From Cytobacillus eiseniae (GTDB lineage: Bacteria > Bacillota > Bacilli > Bacillales > Cytobacillaceae): a stretch of 64,000 nucleotides of DNA. Each line of letters starts with the position of its first letter. The stretch's first letter is position 1. Positions 31,354 through 40,331 of the stretch are shown piece after piece. Both the position numbers and the translations under genes were made by a program. The stretch covers positions 51,260 to 115,259 of the forward strand of contig NZ_JAGIKZ010000011.1 in NCBI RefSeq assembly GCF_017874625.1, written 5' to 3'. Under the pieces are notes generated by a model that saw only the letters and a program-made list of their open reading frames with translations, made no database searches and was not told the origin of the DNA.

Positions 31354-31923
31354 TCAATCAATCCTCCGATTTATCATTAGATCATTATACGTATGAACGG
31401 TATCTGGAAATACGAGTTGATCCTTTTTTAATAAAAATAAAATGGTATTCTGTATAGATTTAATTAATGCTTGCTCTAAGCTTTTATCTGCCAGATCCCG
31501 CACTTCTTCCACTCCTGGAAAATGCCTGCCTGGTTCAATATAGTCAGCCAAATAAATGATTTTTTCCAATAATGTCATGCCGACTCTTCCAGAAGTATGA
31601 TATCGAATCGCATTTAAAATTTCTGCATCATTTATTTGCACTTCCTTCTGTACAAGGAAAGCCCCTACTGGCGCATGCCAAAGCTCACTATTGAACTGAA
31701 GAAGTCTATCGTCCATTCTTTCATCAACAATGATCTGTTTCATTTCCTCTTTCGGGCGAAACTTTGCATAATCATGAAAAATAGCAGCAAGTTCTGCCTT
31801 TTTTTCATCTGCACCATACCTGTTTGCGAGCACAATTGCCGTTTCCATGACACCAATCGTATGTGTATATCGATGTTCTGTCAACTGCCCCTTTACTTTT
31901 AATAAGGCCAGATTACGATCCAT
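31354..31923 (-). CDS. yqeK: YqeK, HD-domain Ap4A hydrolase family
   Basis: 189-residue HD phosphohydrolase; the family includes enzymes cutting diadenosine tetraphosphate symmetrically. Metal motif [10 protein letters not shown] (HD, about residue 50) with [10 protein letters not shown] upstream and [29 protein letters not shown] downstream (second His and Asp; quoted as RYHTSGR and LADYIEPGR). It overlaps nadD by 11 bases, so the two are translationally coupled; fused NadD-YqeK proteins exist in other bacteria. Confidence 0.95.
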   Translation of the reverse strand: MDRNLALLKVKGQLTEHRYTHTIGVMETAIVLANRYGADEKKAELAAIFHDYAKFRPKEEMKQIIVDERMDDRLLQFNSELWHAPVGAFLVQKEVQINDAEILNAIRYHTSGRVGMTLLEKIIYLADYIEPGRHFPGVEEVRDLADKSLEQALIKSIQNTILFLLKKDQLVFPDTVHTYNDLMINRRID

Positions 31924-32482
31924 ATAGATGATTCTCCTTAATATAATGCCTAACCGAATCTGGAACTAGATATCGTATCGTTTTATTTTCCTTTATGCGA
32001 TCCCGGATGAGACTGGAGGAAATAGCCATTTCTGGTACATCTGAATATAGAATAGGATAAGGGCTTTCCGTACGGTATAAAGGTCTTTTCACTCCAATAA
32101 ATTGAACAATCTCCACTAATTCAGCAATATTTCTCCACTTTGGCAAATATTCAATCATATCTGCACCAATTATAAAGTAAAATTGCTTATCCCGATGATT
32201 TTCCTTAAGGATTTTCATCGTCTCATACGTATAGGATGGACCTTTTCTTTCTAGCTCAATTGATTCGATTTTAAAGTGAGGATGCCCTTCAATTGCGCAA
32301 GTAAGCATATTTACACGATCCCCATCTTTTACGACATTCGTCTTTTTTTTGTGTGGAGGTTCTTGATTCGGCATAAACCAAATTTCATCTAATTCATGTG
32401 CATGCAGTACTTCATTCGCAATAATTAAATGACCAAGATGCGGAGGATCAAAGGTACCTCCAAGAATACCGATTCTTTCCAG
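31913..32482 (-). CDS. nadD: Nicotinate-nucleotide adenylyltransferase, CTG start
   Basis: Makes deamido-NAD from nicotinate mononucleotide and ATP. The full protein starts at CTG 32482 (Leu/[20 protein letters not shown]), 8 bases after AGGAGG. In-frame TAG lies just upstream and no ATG, GTG or TTG occurs before the essential [11 protein letters not shown] nucleotide motif; the first internal ATG would remove it. The resulting 189 residues equal the B. subtilis length. [10 protein letters not shown] is the second nucleotide motif (SSTxIR type). A sequencing error at the start codon is the alternative to a rare CTG start. Confidence 0.93.
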   Translation of the reverse strand: MERIGILGGTFDPPHLGHLIIANEVLHAHELDEIWFMPNQEPPHKKKTNVVKDGDRVNMLTCAIEGHPHFKIESIELERKGPSYTYETMKILKENHRDKQFYFIIGADMIEYLPKWRNIAELVEIVQFIGVKRPLYRTESPYPILYSDVPEMAISSSLIRDRIKENKTIRYLVPDSVRHYIKENHLYGS

Positions 32483-32504
32483 GGTGCACGCCTCCTATTA
32501 TTGG

Positions 32505-32804
32505 CTAGTTGTTCTTCGGTAAGCTAATTTTTTTATTTTCTCTTGATTCCTTATAAAGGACAATGATATTCCCGATGATTTGGACAAGCTCTGCTCTTGC
32601 CCCTTTTGCTAATTGTTCAGCAACTGTATGTTTGTCCTCATCACAATTTTGCAGGATGCTAATTTTCATTAATTCACGAGCCTCTAATGCATCCTTTATT
32701 TGCTTAATCATATTTTCGTTTACTCCACCTTTGCCGACTTGAAAAATCGGATTCAGGTTATGAGCCATTGAGCGTAAAAAACGCTTCTGTTTTCCAGTTA
32801 ACAT
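32505..32804 (-). CDS. yhbY: YhbY-type ribosome assembly RNA-binding protein (YqeI)
   Basis: 99-residue CRM-domain protein associated with pre-50S particles. Family pattern: LTGKQKRFLRSMAHNLNPI, QVGKGGVNENMIKQIKDAL with the GKGG loop, and VQIIGNIIVLYKES. It overlaps the end of aroE by 7 bases, indicating coupled translation, and is followed by nadD after 22 bases. Confidence 0.96.
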   Translation of the reverse strand: MLTGKQKRFLRSMAHNLNPIFQVGKGGVNENMIKQIKDALEARELMKISILQNCDEDKHTVAEQLAKGARAELVQIIGNIIVLYKESRENKKISLPKNN

Positions 32805-33640
32805 TTTGTTTTTCCTCCCAGTTGTGTATGAACTAGATTTTTCATATTTTCAGTATTTGGAAAAATACCTGTCCATTTTTCAAAAGCAAGTGCTCCTTGA
32901 TTAACAAACATATCTAATCCATTTTGGATTTTTGCGCCTTTATTTTTAGCTTCCCGCAAAATCTTCGTTTCAAGCGGATTATATATTATATCACTAACAA
33001 ATGCATCAGTGTTTAGATTATGTAATGAAAGCGGAATCCTTTCAATATTTGGATTCATCCCTATAGGGGTTGTTTGGATGAGCAGCTGGTAATCTGCCAG
33101 ATTTTTCTCTGCTTCTTCTATTCCAATCGCATCTGAATGAACAGAAAACGGGCAATCATAAATGAGCGCTTCTGCCTTTTGCGTCGTTCGATTGCATATG
33201 TCTAATCGCTGTACTCCAGATTCGGCCAATGTAAAATAGATTGCCCTAGCTGCACCGCCAGCTCCGATAATCAATATATTTTTTTCTTTTAACTTTGGAA
33301 GCTCTGTTAATAAACCTTGTAAATAGCCGCTTCCATCAGTATTATAGCCAACCAACTCCCCATTTACATTCACAACGGTATTCACTGCTCCAATCGCTTC
33401 AGCCAGTGGGTCAAGTTTGTCTAGAAGAGGGATGATCGTCTCTTTATGCGGAACAGTAATATTAAATCCCGCTATTCCGATGGCTTTTAAACCGATAACA
33501 GCTTCCTTCAAGCTTTCTCTTTTCACCTGCAGGGGCTGATAATGTGCATCTATTTCATATGTTTGAAATAAATTATTATGCATAGCAGGTGATATCGAAT
33601 GGGCGATTGGATCTCCTATTACAGCAAATAACTTCTTCAT
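32798..33640 (-). CDS. aroE: Shikimate dehydrogenase
   Basis: NADPH-dependent reduction of 3-dehydroshikimate in aromatic amino acid synthesis. 280 residues from ATG 33640 (MKKLFAVIGDPIAHSISPAMHN), 7 bases after GGGGGA; two earlier in-frame ATGs overlap that site. Catalytic lysine in FNITVPHKE, catalytic Asp in YNTDGSGYL, dinucleotide loop IIGAGGAARAI, and NGLDMFVNQGALAFEKW at the C-terminus. Confidence 0.97.
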   Translation of the reverse strand: MKKLFAVIGDPIAHSISPAMHNNLFQTYEIDAHYQPLQVKRESLKEAVIGLKAIGIAGFNITVPHKETIIPLLDKLDPLAEAIGAVNTVVNVNGELVGYNTDGSGYLQGLLTELPKLKEKNILIIGAGGAARAIYFTLAESGVQRLDICNRTTQKAEALIYDCPFSVHSDAIGIEEAEKNLADYQLLIQTTPIGMNPNIERIPLSLHNLNTDAFVSDIIYNPLETKILREAKNKGAKIQNGLDMFVNQGALAFEKWTGIFPNTENMKNLVHTQLGGKTKC

Positions 33641-33689
33641 GCTCATGTCCCCCAATGTAATGAGTCGTCATTCTGCAAATTAATAAATT

Positions 33690-34793
33690 TTAGATTAATG
33701 ATTTTCTAACAAGTGCATGAACGCCTTTTGGTACATAAGCGGCCACTTTAGCCCCTGGGTCAGTAATTGTAATCCAGCCAAGACCAGAGAATACAATATC
33801 TGTTTTCCCTTCTTTAATAGTAAATTCATGCTTAACTAATTCAGGGAAAGTCTCCATATCTTCCATTCTCGGTGGAGTCAGTAATTCGCCGGCATGATTT
33901 TTATATAACTCATCTGCTTTTTCTAATTTCGTCCGGTGAATATTGATTTCATTTGAAAAATGACAAATGAAAGAACTGCGCCCACCTGCCACATAATCAA
34001 ACCTTGCAAGACCGCCAAAGAAAAGCGTTTGACCTTCATTGAGCTGGTATACCTTTGGCTTAATTTCCTTCTTCGGCGTAATCACCTTTAAATCACGTTT
34101 ATCAACGTAATGGGCCATCTGGTGATGATTAATAATTCCAGGTGTATCTACAAGTGCTTTTCCATCAGATAATGGAATTTCAATAATATCTAACGTCGTG
34201 CCTGGGAAATGAGATGTCGTAATCACATCGCCTTCACCTGTCACTTCTTTTAAAATGCGGTTGATAAATGTTGATTTCCCTACATTTGTACAACCGACCA
34301 CATATACGTCTTTTCCTTCACGATATTCATCGATCGCTGCAGCAACTTCTTTGATTAACTGTCCTTTCGCTGCACTTACTAGAAAGACTTCCTCTGGCCG
34401 TAATCCGAGCTCTTTTGCTTCCTGCTTCATCCAATTGATAAGTTTATTCGTTTTTACTGATTTCGGCAGCAAATCTACTTTATTTCCAACAAGCAAAATT
34501 TTATTGTTTCCGACAAATCGATGCAGTCCTGGAAGCCAACTGCCGTTAAAATCAAAAATATCCACAATTTTAACGATTAATGCATCCATTTTCCCGATTT
34601 CATTTAATATTTTCAGAAAGTCGTCATCGGTTAAATGTACATCCTGTACTTCATTATAATGCTTTAAGCGGAAGCAGCGCTGGCAAATAATATCTTCTTT
34701 TTCAAGTGCAGATGTCGGTGCATAGCCGATTGCTTCCCGGTCTTCTGTTTGAATCTTCACACCGCATCCGATACACGAATATTGTTCACTCAC
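33690..34793 (-). CDS. yqeH: Ribosome assembly GTPase YqeH
   Basis: Circularly permuted GTPase needed for 30S assembly. 367 residues. An N-terminal zinc finger (CIGCGVKIQ ... IICQRCFRLKHYN) precedes the permuted G domain in the order G4 (VGNKVDLLP), G5 (SAAKG), G1 (GCTNVGKSTFINR), G2, G3 (DTPGI). The C-terminal part is the RNA-binding region. It starts 3 bases after yqeG ends. Confidence 0.97.
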   Translation of the reverse strand: MSEQYSCIGCGVKIQTEDREAIGYAPTSALEKEDIICQRCFRLKHYNEVQDVHLTDDDFLKILNEIGKMDALIVKIVDIFDFNGSWLPGLHRFVGNNKILLVGNKVDLLPKSVKTNKLINWMKQEAKELGLRPEEVFLVSAAKGQLIKEVAAAIDEYREGKDVYVVGCTNVGKSTFINRILKEVTGEGDVITTSHFPGTTLDIIEIPLSDGKALVDTPGIINHHQMAHYVDKRDLKVITPKKEIKPKVYQLNEGQTLFFGGLARFDYVAGGRSSFICHFSNEINIHRTKLEKADELYKNHAGELLTPPRMEDMETFPELVKHEFTIKEGKTDIVFSGLGWITITDPGAKVAAYVPKGVHALVRKSLI

Positions 34794-34796
34794 TAA

Positions 34797-35312
34797 TTAA
34801 TCCTCCCATTGGATCATTCCTTTTTTACGGAACCAGTTTAATATTTGTCGTTCTATCTTTCGATTAAAACGGGTGATCAATCCGTCTGTTTGTGCAACAG
34901 GCACAACTAGAATCGTCTTGAATCCACTACGATTCCCACCGAGCACGTCCGTTAATAACTGATCGCCAATAACAACCGTCTCTTCCTTTTCAAGCCCCAT
35001 TTCCTTCAGTGCACGATTAAATGCTCGTCCTAAAGGCTTCCTAGCTGCAGGAATAAATGGAATATGCAACGGGTCTGAAAAAGACCTTACACGATCCTCA
35101 TTATTATTTGAAACAATTGTAATCTTCACATTGCTATGCTTCATTTCCTCAAACCAGCTAATTAATCTTGGTGTTGCATTTGGGCGATCCCATTCAACTA
35201 ATGTATTATCAAGATCCGTAATGATCCCTTTAATGCCTTTTTCTTTTAAAACTTCAGGGGTTATTTCAAAAATGCTTTTTACATGCTGATCCGGCAAAAA
35301 CTGTTTTAACAC
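34797..35312 (-). CDS. yqeG: YqeG family HAD phosphatase
   Basis: 171-residue HAD IIIA phosphatase, related to phosphatidylglycerophosphate phosphatases. Motif I IITDLDNTLVEWDRP, motif II ITIVSNN, motif III KPLGRAF, motif IV VVIGDQLLTDVLGGN. First gene of the operon reading into yqeH, aroE, yhbY, nadD, yqeK, rsfS and yqeM. Confidence 0.96.
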   Translation of the reverse strand: MLKQFLPDQHVKSIFEITPEVLKEKGIKGIITDLDNTLVEWDRPNATPRLISWFEEMKHSNVKITIVSNNNEDRVRSFSDPLHIPFIPAARKPLGRAFNRALKEMGLEKEETVVIGDQLLTDVLGGNRSGFKTILVVPVAQTDGLITRFNRKIERQILNWFRKKGMIQWED

Positions 35313-35394
35313 TATATTTACACCTCAGTTACCTTCAAAATTATAGTCAATTGCCCATTTTTCTAACCAATCATAACGAATATAAAGCTTTCTA

Positions 35395-35548
35395 TCAATA
35401 CGAAAAGCGGATGGCATTGCTCAGGGGCGACAAGCATAAGACGAGTCGGCTAGAAGGTTGGTCTTTAACCTACTGGACCAATTGGCTTATGACTCGAGCC
35501 CCCTATGCGTTGCCGCTAGACTATCGAAAAGCGGAAGCACCTTAGTTT
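35395..35548. repeat. Fold-back repeat, GCGGAWGCAYT type
   Basis: Ends CGAAAAGCGGATG and CGAAAAGCGGAAGC are direct, while internal blocks CATAAGACGAGTC and its complement GACTCG.. CTTATG form a large imperfect inverted repeat. Similar GACAAGCATAAGACGAG repeats are common in Bacillus intergenic regions from general experience. Confidence 0.6.
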
Positions 35549-35709
35549 GAGCGCTACCCCTATAATAATCGCCTTATACTCCTTCAATGTAAATCTCTTC
35601 TTAACTATTCTCTGTGCAGCAAGACAATTAAATGACAACAGCAACATTTCTTAGTAGTATATCCTTTTTAATGGAAAAATTTTTCGACAATATTCTTTAT
35701 CTTCAAAAC

Positions 35710-35808
35710 TGTGGATAACTTTATGCACATGAATTCAACTTATTTATATACTTTTCTAAATTTTATAAACAACTTAACCACAGGTTATCCACTTAAAGCT
35801 GTGGATAA
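35710..35808. promoter_or_regulatory. Cluster of four DnaA boxes upstream of sda
   Basis: TGTGGATAA at 35710-35718 and 35800-35808, TTATGCACA at 35721-35729, TTATCCACT at 35785-35793. Consensus is TTATCCACA. In B. subtilis DnaA controls sda transcription; the same logic is expected here. Confidence 0.88.
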
Positions 35809-35934
35809 CAGAACGGTTGTTCTAACAACCTTTTTTTGCTAGAGTTAGTATACAACATCAAAACTATATTATATGAACGATGTTGTATGAATAGAACAGA
35901 ATAGCAATCTATACTCTAATGGAGGTGAATGGAC

Positions 35935-36075
35935 ATGCGCAAGCTATCAGACGAATTGTTAATTGAATCCTATTACAAAGCAAGAAAGCTGAAACTAAGT
36001 CCCGATTTCATCCGCCTTATCGAAAAGGAAATTCACCGTCGCTCATTATCAAATATAATTAAAGTTTCTTCTTAA
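35935..36075 (+). CDS. sda: Sporulation checkpoint inhibitor Sda
   Basis: 46-residue helical hairpin that binds histidine kinase KinA and blocks phosphorelay when replication is impaired. Sequence [19 protein letters not shown] followed by [15 protein letters not shown] and ending KVSS matches B. subtilis Sda in length and most residues. Strong GGAGGTG ribosome site. The C-terminal SS end is a known ClpXP degradation signal. The DnaA box cluster precedes it. Confidence 0.97.
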   Translation: MRKLSDELLIESYYKARKLKLSPDFIRLIEKEIHRRSLSNIIKVSS

Positions 36076-36082
36076 ATTGTAC

Positions 36083-36110
36083 AAGCCCTGAATGGGGCTT
36101 TTTTCTTTTT
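36083..36110 (+). terminator. sda terminator
   Basis: AAGCCC and GGGCTT arms followed by a T run. Confidence 0.85.
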
Positions 36111-36115
36111 TATAA

Positions 36116-36426
36116 AGGCTGTTTTCGCAAACATTGTTGCTATTTTACACACAATTTTGGTAAAGGTTGATTTCCGCGTACGTGTGCTCCCTTTCCACGG
36201 GGTAGTCCGCTTGAGCCTCCTCGGAGCATCCGCTCCTGCGTAAGTCTCAACTGTCCTACGCATCTAAGCAGGACATTGAGTAGGCTTCATAGGATTCACA
36301 CCGCACGAAGGAAATGCGACAGCATTTTCGAGGATCTCGCACCTTCCACTCCAATCAACCGACCTATTTGATAAACCAGTCATTCTAACATTTGATTATA
36401 AAACAATATTTTTTTAATATGAGTCT
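36116..36426. repeat. MITE-like element, copy 4 (long form), at the psd stop codon
   Basis: 311 bp with ends AGGCTGTTTTCGCAAACATTG and TGAGTCT (one mismatch to AGCCT), flanked by TTATAA on both sides. The right-hand duplication contains the psd stop codon, so insertion occurred exactly at the gene end without changing the protein. Confidence 0.88.
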
Positions 36427-37209
36427 TTATAAAAGATCCCCAATCTTCTCACCCATTTTTATATCAAATGGGACTTTAATTGAAGATGATGGTTGGAACC
36501 GATCTTTTTCAAATAGGAGTACGACCGTTGATCCAAAAGAAAAATAGGCCATTTCATTTCCCTTCACCAGTTCTTCCCCTTCATGGATGACTTCGATAGA
36601 ATTAACAAACATGGCTCCGACCTTCACAATTGATACAAAACCCCCACCGTTATGCAAGACTTCTGTAATTGTCCGGTAATTTTTCGATAACGGATGCTTT
36701 CCATATTTCAATCCTAGTTTATTTACTGGGTATGATTTGCTGCCTAATGTCCACTGATCAACTACTTTTCCTGATAATGGACTATGTATCCGATGATAAT
36801 GACTGGGACTAAGGTAAAAAATAATGTATTGACCACCCACATACTTTTCTAGTTTTTCATCATTGCCTAGCATCTCTTTAATTGAATAATTCTTCTCTTT
36901 TACTGTAATTGTATGACCAGGCTCTATTCGTCCAATATCCTCAATCACTGCATCAACTGGACTGATGATTGCTTGATCACTCTCATCTGATATTCTCGCT
37001 CCTACTTTCAGCTTTCTCGTAAAAAAGTCATGGAGAGAAGTATATTCTCCAATGCTTTTTTCCATCTCACTTTCATTAATTTGATATACCTTGGCGAAAG
37101 ACGGGATAAAATATCGGCTCTTTTTTGAAAGGGCAAATCTCTTTAAAATCCCCGAAGTCCATCTTCCATTCGTCAGTTCAATCATTAATCGATAAATCGA
37201 TTGTATCAA
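36427..37209 (-). CDS. psd: Phosphatidylserine decarboxylase proenzyme
   Basis: Converts phosphatidylserine to phosphatidylethanolamine at the membrane. 260 residues from TTG 37209, 8 bases after AAGGAG; an earlier GTG overlaps that site. Self-cleavage site FSFGSTVVLLFE (GST gives the pyruvoyl Ser); SPVDAVIEDIG and YLSPSHYHRIHSPLSG carry the conserved Asp and His. Divergent from pssA, which supplies its substrate. Confidence 0.96.
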   Translation of the reverse strand: MIQSIYRLMIELTNGRWTSGILKRFALSKKSRYFIPSFAKVYQINESEMEKSIGEYTSLHDFFTRKLKVGARISDESDQAIISPVDAVIEDIGRIEPGHTITVKEKNYSIKEMLGNDEKLEKYVGGQYIIFYLSPSHYHRIHSPLSGKVVDQWTLGSKSYPVNKLGLKYGKHPLSKNYRTITEVLHNGGGFVSIVKVGAMFVNSIEVIHEGEELVKGNEMAYFSFGSTVVLLFEKDRFQPSSSIKVPFDIKMGEKIGDLL

Positions 37210-37241
37210 AACTCTCACTCCTTAAAGTGTAAAAATACTCT

Positions 37242-37269
37242 TTATGTGTAGTCATAAATACATTATAAT
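37242..37269 (+). promoter_or_regulatory. Likely pssA promoter
   Basis: TATAAT at 37264-37269 with TTATGT 16 bases upstream, 56 bases before the pssA start. Confidence 0.55.
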
Positions 37270-37325
37270 TTAATATGATTAAATAATAAGTATGTGCACT
37301 TTCCGACAAATGAGGTGTATGAAGA

Positions 37326-37865
37326 ATGTTTTTATCGGATGTACTTGATCAAACGTTTAAGAAAATAAAAGCACAATTAGCCAATGCCTTAACTTTGACA
37401 AATTTATCATTAGGCGGTTTTGCAATCATTTATACGTTCAAAGGTGAATTCAATTTAAGTTTGCTGCTTATTTTTGTGGCAGCACTTATTGATCGCTTCG
37501 ACGGCATTGTTGCAAGAAAACTTAATATTGAATCAGCATTAGGAAAGCAATTAGATTCCATGAGTGATATTATATCATTTGGTGTAGCCCCTGCACTATT
37601 AATATATCAAGGAATTTTATTTGAGTTTGGTGATCCTGGCGCATTTATTACAATTTTTTATATTGGCTGCGGGGCTTTCCGACTTGCTCGATTCAATATT
37701 AGCGAAAACAACGGCTTTTTTACAGGTCTTCCTATTACTGCTGCAGGATGTCTAGCGACCCTCATTTATCTTGCAATTCCTTACGTACCTTCTCCATTGT
37801 TCTTATTCATAATGATTATTCTCTCCATATTAATGGTAAGTCCATTTAAGCTAAGGAAAGTATAA
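37326..37865 (+). CDS. pssA: CDP-diacylglycerol-serine O-phosphatidyltransferase
   Basis: Integral membrane enzyme making phosphatidylserine. 179 residues, 5-6 membrane helices. The CDP-alcohol motif is DRFDGIVARKLNIESALGKQLDSMSD, i.e. D-G-x2-A-R-x8-G-x3-D-x3-D, all present. GAGGTG ribosome site 8 bases before ATG. Pairs functionally with psd. Confidence 0.97.
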   Translation: MFLSDVLDQTFKKIKAQLANALTLTNLSLGGFAIIYTFKGEFNLSLLLIFVAALIDRFDGIVARKLNIESALGKQLDSMSDIISFGVAPALLIYQGILFEFGDPGAFITIFYIGCGAFRLARFNISENNGFFTGLPITAAGCLATLIYLAIPYVPSPLFLFIMIILSILMVSPFKLRKV

Positions 37866-37868
37866 ATG

Positions 37869-37909
37869 TTAAAAGCCGCACCCACTTTGATCACATAGGT
37901 ACGGCTTTT
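37869..37909. terminator. Terminator between pssA and pepF
   Basis: AAAAGCCG and CGGCTTTT arms; converging genes pssA and pepF both end here. Confidence 0.8.
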
Positions 37910-37911
37910 AA

Positions 37912-39711
37912 TTATTCTTTATCTGTTAGCTCTAAAAATTCAACTACATCATCCATACATAGCTGCACTGCTTTTTCCCAGAAATCTGGCTTTGTTAAAT
38001 CAACTTGTAAGTGCTTCATTGCAAGATCTTCAACTGTCATTGATGCTGTATCCTTTAATAAAGCAATATACTTTTCTTCATAGTCTTTGCCTTCTTCTAA
38101 TGCTTTCGCATAAATGCCAAGTGAGAAAAGATAACCGAACGTATATGGGAAGTTATAAAAAGGAACACCAGTAATATAGAAATGCATTTTTGAACCCCAA
38201 AATGATGGATGATATTCATCAAGTGCATTTCCATAGGCTTCTTTCTGGGCTTCCTCCATTAGTTCATTTAACCTTTTCGTACTTACCGTTCCATTTTTTC
38301 TCTCTTCATAAAATTGCGTTTCAAACAAGAAACGAGCATGAATGTTCATTAACAACGCAACAGATCGTTGCACTTTATCTTCAAGTAGCGTAATTTTTTC
38401 TTCCTTTGTTTTTGCATTTTTTACTGACGCATCAGCCACAATCATTTCTGCTAATGTTGAAGCAGTCTCCGCTACATTCATTGCATAATTGCGATTTAAT
38501 AAATGAAGATCTCTCATTGCATATGTGTGGAAGCCATGTCCAAGCTCATGAGCTAATGTCGAAATATTAGACGGAGTACCAGAGTAAGTCATAAAAATTC
38601 TCGATTGGCTGCTTTCAGGGAAGTACGTATGAAAACCTCCAGGTGATTTTCCTGGTCGATCTTCCGCCTCAATCCATTTTTCTTCAAACGCCATCTTAGC
38701 AAAAGATGTCATTTCATCGCCAAAATGTGAAAATTGCTCTAAAATAAATTCTGCCCCTTCTTGATAAGAAACTTTTGATTCAGATTGATCAATGGGTGCG
38801 TCTAAATCATACCAGCTTAGCTTTTCAAGTCCGAGAAGCTCTGCCTTTCGATTTAAAAACTTAACGAGTGGTGCTTTATTTTTTGAAATGACATCCCACA
38901 TCGTTTCGAGCGTTTCCTTTGACATGCGATTAATATCCAGTGGCTCCTTTAATACTTCTTCCCAGCCCCGCTTCTTATACACATTCAGTCTAAAACCTGC
39001 TAAGTGGTTAAGTGCCTTCGCTAAATAATCTGATTGACCATTCCAAGCCTTCTCCCATTTAGCAAACATTTCTTTTCGAACGCTTCTGTCTGGGCTTGAA
39101 AATTTATTAGCCGCTTGACCGACAGATAAGTTCTTTTCTTCCCCGTTCTCTATGAAAGGAATTTTAATATTTCCAACAACTAAATCATAGAGCTGACTCC
39201 AGCTATGGTACCCATCCACGCCGAGTGCATTGATCAAGCTTTCTTCTTCTTTAGATAGCTTTTCAGAAGCATTTTTACGTCGCTCCGTTAGGACAAATGC
39301 CAATTCTTTTAAGCCTGACGTTTCCATTAATTCTGCCCATATTTCAGAATCAAAACTAGTAAGCTTTTCATCAAATAAGGTAAGAACAGACATGAATGCT
39401 GCACTTAATTGTGTAATCGTTGCGCGATGTTCTGCCGCTTTCTTATCGTTTGTATCCTGTGCTTGCAGACAGCTAACAAATGCGCCAGCCTCACGAATCT
39501 TTTTCGTAACAGCTTGGAATTTCTCTAATAAATGAGCAATTTCCTCCTGATCAGTAAGTGCATTCATTACTTCCCAATTATGTACACTTGTTTCGAATTC
39601 TTTTATTTCTTCCCTTGTTTCTTTTAAATGTGTCACAAATGCCTCAGAAGAACTCCCACCTTTAAAAAAGACATCTAAATTCCAAACGGGTGAATATGTG
39701 GTTGCTGTCAT
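37912..39711 (-). CDS. pepF: M3 family oligoendopeptidase (PepF-like)
   Basis: Cytoplasmic zinc peptidase cutting oligopeptides. 599 residues; the zinc site STLAHELGHGFHTYAM (HExxH) is near residue 390 with the third ligand in ETASTLAEMIVAD downstream. The helical N-terminal oligopeptidase F domain is present (about 110-180). It has no signal peptide. The pathway role is probably peptide turnover. Confidence 0.93.
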   Translation of the reverse strand: MTATTYSPVWNLDVFFKGGSSSEAFVTHLKETREEIKEFETSVHNWEVMNALTDQEEIAHLLEKFQAVTKKIREAGAFVSCLQAQDTNDKKAAEHRATITQLSAAFMSVLTLFDEKLTSFDSEIWAELMETSGLKELAFVLTERRKNASEKLSKEEESLINALGVDGYHSWSQLYDLVVGNIKIPFIENGEEKNLSVGQAANKFSSPDRSVRKEMFAKWEKAWNGQSDYLAKALNHLAGFRLNVYKKRGWEEVLKEPLDINRMSKETLETMWDVISKNKAPLVKFLNRKAELLGLEKLSWYDLDAPIDQSESKVSYQEGAEFILEQFSHFGDEMTSFAKMAFEEKWIEAEDRPGKSPGGFHTYFPESSQSRIFMTYSGTPSNISTLAHELGHGFHTYAMRDLHLLNRNYAMNVAETASTLAEMIVADASVKNAKTKEEKITLLEDKVQRSVALLMNIHARFLFETQFYEERKNGTVSTKRLNELMEEAQKEAYGNALDEYHPSFWGSKMHFYITGVPFYNFPYTFGYLFSLGIYAKALEEGKDYEEKYIALLKDTASMTVEDLAMKHLQVDLTKPDFWEKAVQLCMDDVVEFLELTDKE

Positions 39712-39807
39712 GCAAATCCTCCTTCTAATGTTTCTACAATTGTAATTACAGCTTTATTATAATGCAACTTTTCAGAAATCTCTATTTATATATGCCTTTT
39801 TATAATT

Positions 39808-39838
39808 AAAAGCTTATGCACAAAGCGCATAAGCTTTT
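39808..39838 (-). terminator. Terminator after the small protein at 39840
   Basis: AAAGCTTATGC and GCATAAGCTTT arms; A and T runs flank the stem. Confidence 0.85.
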
Positions 39839-39839
39839 A

Positions 39840-39995
39840 TTAACATTTCTCGCTATAGTAAAAAAAACCTCCAAAAACGAGTAGTAAAATTAAGAGCACA
39901 ACTGCGAGAGCTAACCAGAAACCTCCTCCTCCTCCACCATAGTACGGAGCAGGACATGGGGGTGGCGGACAACTGTATGTGTATCCATATGGCAT
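39840..39995 (-). CDS. YjcZ-like small sporulation-type membrane protein
   Basis: 51 residues: a Pro/Cys/Tyr-rich start (MPYGYTYSCPPPPCPAPYY), a run of six glycines, then one membrane helix (FWLALAVVLLILLLVFGGFF). This layout resembles the short YjcZ-family proteins found in many Bacillus spores. GGGAGG lies 10 bases before ATG. Expression in sporulation is inferred from the family, not shown by a promoter here. Confidence 0.82.
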   Translation of the reverse strand: MPYGYTYSCPPPPCPAPYYGGGGGGFWLALAVVLLILLLVFGGFFYYSEKC

Positions 39996-40020
39996 CTGCT
40001 TTTTGCCTCCCTTCTTAATA

Positions 40021-40178
40021 GAGGATGTTCAAAAAGTCCGGGAAAAATAGCTGCCTTAATTTCTGCGTCAGTTTGCTTATCCGCTCCTCACATACCAAAA
40101 ACGTACGCTCCGGTGCTCTAAGCGGCACTTCCTTGAACTTCTCGGCTCTTTTTCTTTTTGTCCTCCTTTTTGAACACA
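40021..40178. repeat. Intergenic fold-back repeat with TGTTCAAAAAG ends
   Basis: TGTTCAAAAAG near 40026 and its complement CTTTTTGAACA near 40168 bracket about 150 bp with an internal imperfect hairpin (GCTCCGGTGCTCTAAGCGGC). One copy only in this window; likely a non-autonomous mobile repeat. Confidence 0.6.
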
Positions 40179-40331
40179 CATTTATAAGTAAAATATGTGT
40201 AACAATGGCTTCCTGTATAGGCTTATGTGTATTTTTAAGGATTTTTTAGGATGAATCCTTTGCTTCTAGCAATTGTTTTCCGTTACTATTGGGAAGATAG
40301 TGTTTACTAATTAGCAGTTGGAGTGAAAAAA

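Larger units (their letters stand above)
35313..35934. other. yqeG-sda region: fold-back repeat and DnaA boxes
   Basis: No gene supported. Contains a fold-back repeat (35395-35548) with a 64-codon open frame that I regard as an accident, then an AT-rich stretch with four DnaA boxes (35710-35808) before sda. Confidence 0.65.

Noticed and set aside
35351..35545. 64-codon open frame before sda
   Set aside because: It runs through a fold-back intergenic repeat, and no ribosome site precedes it.
36116..36426. Long MITE copies as small RNA genes
   Set aside because: The conserved interior is explained by shared transposon ancestry; the four copies have target duplications, and no promoter-terminator pair is seen.
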